From positions 678,310-742,309 of the forward strand of contig NW_006766893.1 of NCBI RefSeq assembly GCF_000275845.1: a stretch of DNA of 64,000 nucleotides, read 5' to 3'. Below are positions 58,901 to 64,000 of this stretch, piece by piece. The notes beneath the pieces were generated by a model. It was given only the letters and a program-made list of their open reading frames with translations. It did not search any database and was not told the origin of the DNA. The first letter of the stretch is position 1; each line of letters starts with the position of its first letter. Both the position numbers and the translations under genes were made by a program. This stretch comes from Dichomitus squalens LYAD-421 SS1 (taxonomy: Eukaryota; Basidiomycota; Agaricomycetes; Polyporales; Polyporaceae).

Positions 58901-60002
58901 GAGTAGGGACGGTCGGTGGAGATGCGGGCTTGAATGCTGCTACGATGAAGCCATTGATAGGCTGTGCCAGACAAACAAGTGGTCAGCGTTCGCTCTGAGG
59001 CCGCTATTCAGTATCAGACGTACAGCTGCAGAATATAAGAACGAGCCGAGACCGTGGAACATGGGCGATCCGTGGGCACCCATGATCGTCCCCTTGATGT
59101 CCACGTTACATTTCACTGTAAGCACACCTTCAGTTACAAACAGCCTTGACATCGTCGCTCTGAGAGACGCACGCGGCTCCTGACCCCACGACAAGATGCC
59201 CTTGATGGTCCACCGAATAGGCTTCGGGTGTCCGGTCGAACCTACAACACTCCCTTATGAGTTCATTCCGCATGCGGAACAGCTAGCGCAGCATACCAGA
59301 AGAGTGCATGATCGTGTTGTATGCACGTACATCGTAGGTCTTCGGCAACTCTACCGCCTTCTCGAACAGGCTATCAGCCATCGGCGTGGCGGGAAAGAGA
59401 TCCTCGAAGACCGGCATCCGGTGCTTTTGCACGTTCACGCCGTCCGAGGCGAGCAGCTTGATCGCCCCGTCGGCGATCTCGTTCATGATGGCGTCGGGAG
59501 ACACAATGATGTGCGTGAGCCCGGTGCGCTTGGCCATGTCTGCGACCGCAATGGCCGCATTACGTGTCGAAATGAGGAACGCGCAGACCCCAGCGCGGAA
59601 CGCGCCGATGATAGTGCAGAAATAGGTGATTGTATCTGTAGTTTAGAAAGGTGACTCAGTATATGTTCGGGTTGCGGTTGAATGACGATAAGTCGGAAAC
59701 GTACCAGTATTCGCCAGGATACCGACGACGGGAGAGCCTGTCGGGGCGTTGGGCTCCCTGCCAATACTGTGTGTGATATACCGTGCAGCACGGTTGATGG
59801 CCTCATTAGCTGTAGAGTAAGTAATGTACTCGTTCTGCGCAGTGGCGGGATCGTGATAAAGGAACAGCGGGTAGTTCGGGTTCTCCTTCGCGTTCCAGTC
59901 ATAGAGCTGAGGAAGCGCAGTGTCGTCTCGCCTGATGAGATCTTCTGGAATGCGAAACTCCGAACTGATGCGTGGTGGAAGGTCGTGGGCGGTCAACGGC
60001 AT
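55948..60002 (-). CDS. Adenylate-forming reductase (A-T-R, NRPS-like)
   Basis: Predicted 1078-residue three-domain enzyme that adenylates a carboxylic acid, loads it on a phosphopantetheine arm and reduces it to an aldehyde. Fifteen exons: 60002-59705, 59635-59297, 59241-59173, 59115-59024, 58961-58830, 58785-58717, 58663-58546, 58485-58388, 58332-58155, 58090-57940, 57881-57824, 57768-56967, 56904-56761, 56695-56439 and 56379-55948. Introns 57823-57769 and 56966-56905 best fit GC-AG; GT-AG alternatives exist but add residues to conserved segments. The A domain (1 to about 540) has STGHPKP, YGCTEVGL and WKIVGRADEQIILSNGEK. The carrier serine is in FRNGGDSLQ near 621. The R domain has IITGTTGGFG near 712 and YSESK near 870. 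There is no condensation domain. The substrate is unknown; relatives include aryl-acid and aminoadipate reductases. Confidence 0.93.
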
Positions 60003-62403
60003 CTTGGAGAGGAAGTGAGATGGGGAGTAGCTAGTGTGTGAGAGGCTGCCGGTGGGAAGCTGTCGGTCCGGAAAGAACAGATGATGGGCTGAGTGCTATC
60101 TCTGTAGCTGCGTCTGCCGGTTTTTATACATGGCGGACACTATGCACGTCACGTCTGGAAGGCGAGGCCGGAAGTCGCTTCCCACAGTCGTCGGACTCAT
60201 GACAGAAAGTATTGACCATCGGACGGTGGTCTACTCTCGATGGGAACCTCAGCCGAGCGCCACAATAAACCTATCAGACTGTTGAGCACGTGGCATATCC
60301 ATCCGATGCCGGCTTCGTCAGGAAAACCATAGAGGAAAACATATGAGTTTCCCGCGAAACTACCAAAGGGGCACAAAGGACCCGAAAGGAGAGTTCATGC
60401 TGCCGATAGCGCAGCGCGAAGCGGCAATCGCGTGACCCACAAGGTTTGCAACGCTTTGACGTCAGGCCATCCACCGGCATATACGAATGTGCGCCTCGCG
60501 TTCAAACGGTCAGGAGGGACATTGACAAAACCCTTACTCAAGAGGAAACAGGTCGGGCCAATAATAGAGCTGCTCAATTCTTGTGACGCTAGACGCGTTC
60601 AGAGGCCTTTGATGGAGGCGAGACCAGCCGACGTGCGCGCCTTCGAAAACCCTCGAGCGAGGCTGATACTCCTTCCCCCTCACATATTGCCTCAAAGGTG
60701 GTAGCGTCAATCAACGAGGAAAATTTCGTCTTGAACATACTCGTGAGTAACATTCCTCTGTAGGGCAGGGACGTGCCAGACTCCCTGGAAAACAACGGGT
60801 ACGAGGCAGAGGTCGACGCCTTGCCATATGCGGAAGGCTCGCGTCCACAAGAATCGAGCGGCCCTTATGGGCATCCATCACATTTAGTCGGGATACCTTC
60901 GCCAGCCTGCTGGAAACCGATCGCAAGCTTGTGACGCCACGATCGGTTGATCTACATCAGCAGTAGATGCTGTAAGTGCGGTGGATTCGATTGCACCAAA
61001 AGTCGGAAACTCACGGAGCTCGCCTGGAATATGTAACTTGCAGTCATAGGGATGACGAGAGGTGTTGGTAACAATATTGGAGAAATATTGAGCCGAGGAT
61101 GGATAGCTGGCAGTGAGCAGCACTCATCGGCCGCGTGCGAGGGGCGCGGTGAATGATCTGCTATGATCTCGCCGCCATCAGCATACAGCTACCGGATTCC
61201 GTGTTTGGCGTGTGAATCAGGCCCTTGCCTGTGGAGACTTCGCCGCAAAAGAATATCGCTAAGTGTGCGTCCGGATCCTTCGGAGGAGCCGAGAAGGTCT
61301 TAGAAGTAGCTGGATGCTCAGAAGATGCGACAGCCAGGTAGCAAGCGGCAAGAAGCAGACATCGCGGACACGGAACGATGACGGTTGAGGACAAGTGGAC
61401 CAATCTCGCTCGCGTCATGCGATGTACCAGATAAACGCCTTCCACTCTCCGGCAAATGATAGACGCCTATCGAGAAATCTATCCGGACTGGTACTATGTC
61501 GCACGCCATCGATAACAGTAATATGTACTGCTGGAGTCCTTTAATCAACGGTGCATAACCGGAATCGTTGGTGCAGTGGGTACATTATTGGCGGTCGAAG
61601 TGATGTGGCAGAGACCCCCCTTGGCAGCTGGACTCGGCGGAGCGCTGACTGACTGAACTTTCCCCATCGGTTTCATATATATCGCCTACGAAGGACTTTT
61701 CTGCTTCGAGCATCCACTCTCAGACAAATTCATGTCTCTGGATTCCGACCCCGGCGCATGCGGAGCGCGCTCCAGCTGGACAGCCGAGTGTTGAGCTAGG
61801 CCTCTGACTAGTAAGCAGATCCGACCGTTCAGCCTCATGAACCACCACGGCACCAGTATCCTGACAGTTGCAATATAGAGACTCATCCACATATGTCTGA
61901 TATTGTTCAAATTGGTGCGCTTTGACCACCCCTCTGGGGCGGAAGTGGGAAGTAGTTCCGCTACGATTGGTGCATGCTGACTTCAGAGCTGTTCCGACTA
62001 CACAGCCACGCTGTCTCCATGGCTGGAGTTTGCAGAAGTACCGCTGGGATCACAAGATCCCACATGCGTACTCTGTCCACTGTGAGGCTTTGCGACCTCC
62101 ATGTCTGGCGGGGCGCCGACGATTCTCACTTTTCGCATCGCTCAGTCAACACACCACCCCGGGCTCTCAACCCTAGAATCGCTTGACTGGTTTCCCTACG
62201 CATCATGAGCGACTGAAGAAGCCGTACTCTGTTATTCCGCCATCAGCAAAAGTGTATAAATGTTGCCGAATATTACCCTCCCGGGCCCACCCAGGCAATG
62301 GCAGAAATATCATGTGACATATATGTAATGTTGGGCGCACCTTGTCAAGTTTCCATTCTAGCCCAATAACCCTGAATGGGTTGGAAGAGAAGGGAATGTA
62401 CAG
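60003..62403. other. Intergenic, no gene recognised
   Basis: Upstream flank of the adenylate-forming reductase; a TATA-like tttttataca near 60120 on the proper side may belong to it. The rest has short frames only. A minus-strand frame at 60589-60795 looks mildly protein-like but has no family or splice support. Confidence 0.4.
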
Positions 62404-62451
62404 CAATACCAGGCAATACCGGCGAGATCTCGCCGGCATTGCCCGGTATTG
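62404..62451. repeat. 48-bp near-perfect palindrome
   Basis: Two 24-base arms meet without a spacer at AGATCT, with two mismatches. The arms carry the unit CAATACC/GGCAATACCGG, which also recurs nearby as CATTGCCCGG, TTGCCCGGGATTG and TTGCCAGATATTTCC (62255-62600). The repeated units around a palindrome resemble the subterminal region of a transposon, but I could not define outer termini. Confidence 0.7.
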
Positions 62452-62929
62452 TCAGTGTGGCACCCGCTTGCAATGACTACAGTCGAGCGCCGTACCTCCC
62501 TAAATTGCCCGGGATTGTGTTGGTTGCGAGATGGGGCAACCTTGAGAAGCCCAGGCAGTACAGGGCAACAACCTGTCGACGTTGCCAGATATTTCCATGC
62601 TTTGCCTCAGATTCTCAGTGTCGGGCGATGAGAAGAGGCGACGTATAACATTCTATTACGAAACAAGAAAATGACAGACAAGCTACACATACAAGACAGT
62701 CGCAGGAGCATTACAAGATATTCACCCGCAAGGAAACCAGATTGAACAAGTCAGCTAGGACGACGTCAGTGGTCGAGGATTATCCTCTCCTACCTCCTCC
62801 ACGATGACATTGGCGATGAGATGGGCTATAGAGTACCAGTGAGACAAGTGGAGACGCAGGAACACTGCATGATCTGTAGGTACTCACGATGACTTCGATC
62901 ATCATACTCTCGTTAGCTCTGGTGAAACC

Positions 62930-63430
62930 GCTCATGCCAACGGAGTATACGATCGGGAAATGACGGCGCTGCGCAAGGTTCCTTCGTTAGCTGCTAATGA
63001 TACAGTTATTGAAGCCTACCTTACAAGGAACAGCGACACGCCGACGCCGCCGAGTGCTCGAAGACACCAGTAGCAGGGTATATAATTATGCTGTCTGATG
63101 ACGCATCCGTCAAAGAAAAGCCGACTGGGCGTGTTGCATGACAAGGTACTCACAAGAGATGCTGTCCAGGTTGTTGAGCAGAGTGGCCCGTATATCGGTG
63201 GGTATAGATCTCAGGGCATCCTTTGCGACAAGTGCAGACTCCCTCGCTATTCGAACAGTGAAGTTCTTCACCGCACCACGCGCGCTCCGCTTGCCAACAG
63301 CCTCGTATGATATGTCCGGTGATTGGCCTCGGGGTCTGACAGGAGAGGCACGTTCTCGTCTGGCATCTCGTGGTCGGGTCCTTTGCAGGCATATGATGCG
63401 CCCTAGGACATAACAGACTGCTCACGTACC
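62930..63430 (-). CDS. Possible partial gene, unidentified
   Basis: Coding-like exons on the minus strand: up to 63430 (ending WDIEVTVRG), 63380-63352 (PDHEMPDEN) and 63301-63154 (a run including KNFTVRIARESALVAKDALR). They are separated by GT-AG introns of 49 and 50 nt. Downstream of 63153 the joining is ambiguous. One option runs through TRANESMMIEV near 62910; another stops near 62934. I recognise no family. The 5' end is not visible: upstream sequence enters the candidate LTR at 63460. It may be a gene truncated by that insertion, or chance open frames with plausible splice sites. Confidence 0.3.
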
Positions 63431-63459
63431 ACGGACAGTGACCTCAATATCCCACCTGG

Positions 63460-63892
63460 TGTCACGAACCGCCCTCACGGCGCCACGTTTCCTTTTCAAT
63501 TCGGACCACTGCCTCGTACGTTTCCTTATTGTTCACTACTCGCTACGGTTTCCCTTTGTCCACACACGGACAATAGCTCCCTTTGTCCCCACGTCCGCTA
63601 TTGTCCTACACCCCTTGTACTCCGTACCCATGGCAACGCTATTGTTCTCTAGCGCCCATTGTTCGTTCCCTGTATATAGCTGGATCCCTTGCTACCTGGA
63701 GACTCTAGTTTCGACCTCTTGTTTCCAGGTAAGCCATCGTGTATTTCGCTCTGTAGATACTTCGCTCAATACACAACTTGTCTCCAGTCCTGCCTGTTGA
63801 GCTCCGCTCCAGTCTCACTGCGATCAGAGCTCGTCGGCGCTCCTGCCTGCCTCGCTCGTCTCCACTTACTCGCTCGACAGTCAGTCGTAACA
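63460..63892 (+). mobile_element. Candidate 5' LTR of a retrotransposon (433 bp)
   Basis: Starts TGTCACGA and ends TCGTAACA, which are near-complementary short inverted ends with the TG...CA rule of LTRs. A TATA box (tgtatatagc) lies at 63671-63680 with pyrimidine-rich sequence around it, as expected for an LTR promoter. Only one copy is in the window, so the LTR identity cannot be confirmed here. The bases before and after it do not match as a 5-bp duplication, which argues against a solo LTR and fits a 5' LTR of an element continuing past 64000. No clear primer-binding site was recognised. Confidence 0.45.
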
Positions 63893-64000
63893 TTAGGTCG
63901 AAACTACCTCACAGGCACCAGCGCCCTCCCACGTTTAACACTCCGTTTATCACTGTCTCCCCCACCTTTCCATCCTGGATTGTAGCTCGTTTTTCCACGG

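Noticed and set aside
63460..63892. Solo LTR
   Set aside because: The 5 bases on either side do not match as a target duplication, so I kept it only as a candidate 5' LTR.
1..64000. CRISPR arrays, ribosomal RNA or prokaryotic operons
   Set aside because: No regularly spaced direct repeats, no rRNA sequence and no Shine-Dalgarno-linked gene strings; gene structure is clearly that of an intron-rich fungus.

Overview
The window looks like nuclear DNA of an Agaricomycete, most likely a wood-decay, polypore-like basidiomycete. The evidence is dense short GT-AG introns (mostly 49-70 nt), an AA9 lytic polysaccharide monooxygenase, a basidiomycete-type adenylate-forming reductase (A-T-R), HET-domain genes and eukaryotic household genes such as squalene epoxidase. 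No prokaryotic or organelle signal was seen. Exon models were built by eye from splice sites and frame. For every spliced model the exon lengths sum to a multiple of three, which supports the joins but does not prove them.

Layout. Positions 1-14000 are gene-sparse: an alpha/beta hydrolase (978-2256, +), a small cysteine-containing secreted protein (3762-4133, -), an intact HET-domain gene (6900-8906, -), squalene epoxidase ERG1 (10007-11686, -) and a decayed second HET copy on the other strand (about 12900-13812, +). Positions 14800-20730 hold a low-complexity repeat protein (14806-17454, -) and an FAD monooxygenase (18979-20731, -). A 0.57-kb terminal-inverted-repeat element lies at 21552-22121. 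Positions 23200-42100 are the gene-dense core: a secreted protein, an Eos1-like ER protein, an MFS transporter, an unknown charged protein facing a Ypp1/TTC7 homologue across a shared 520-bp promoter region, a disordered protein and an ornithine-cyclodeaminase-like enzyme. A 122-bp foldback element with a 9-bp target duplication sits at 40247-40368. Positions 44600-60000 are rich in accessory metabolism: an AA9 LPMO, a second FAD monooxygenase, a short-chain dehydrogenase, a glutathione transferase and the A-T-R reductase. A CACTA-like non-autonomous element lies at 52961-54090. The right end holds a 48-bp palindrome, an unidentified coding-like fragment and a candidate 5' LTR that runs towards the window edge.

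How the genes may work together. ERG1, Eos1 and Ypp1 are housekeeping functions (sterol synthesis, ER N-glycosylation, PI4-kinase scaffolding). The monooxygenase, dehydrogenase, transferase and reductase between 47 and 60 kb could form a small specialised-metabolism neighbourhood, but this rests only on co-location. The two FAD monooxygenases are paralogues 26 kb apart with the same eight-exon structure, including an 18-nt microexon. The most notable observations are the two well-delimited non-autonomous transposons, candidate GC-AG introns in two adjacent metabolic genes, an AA9 protein with unusual active-site-region residues, and the inverted intact/decayed HET pair flanking ERG1.
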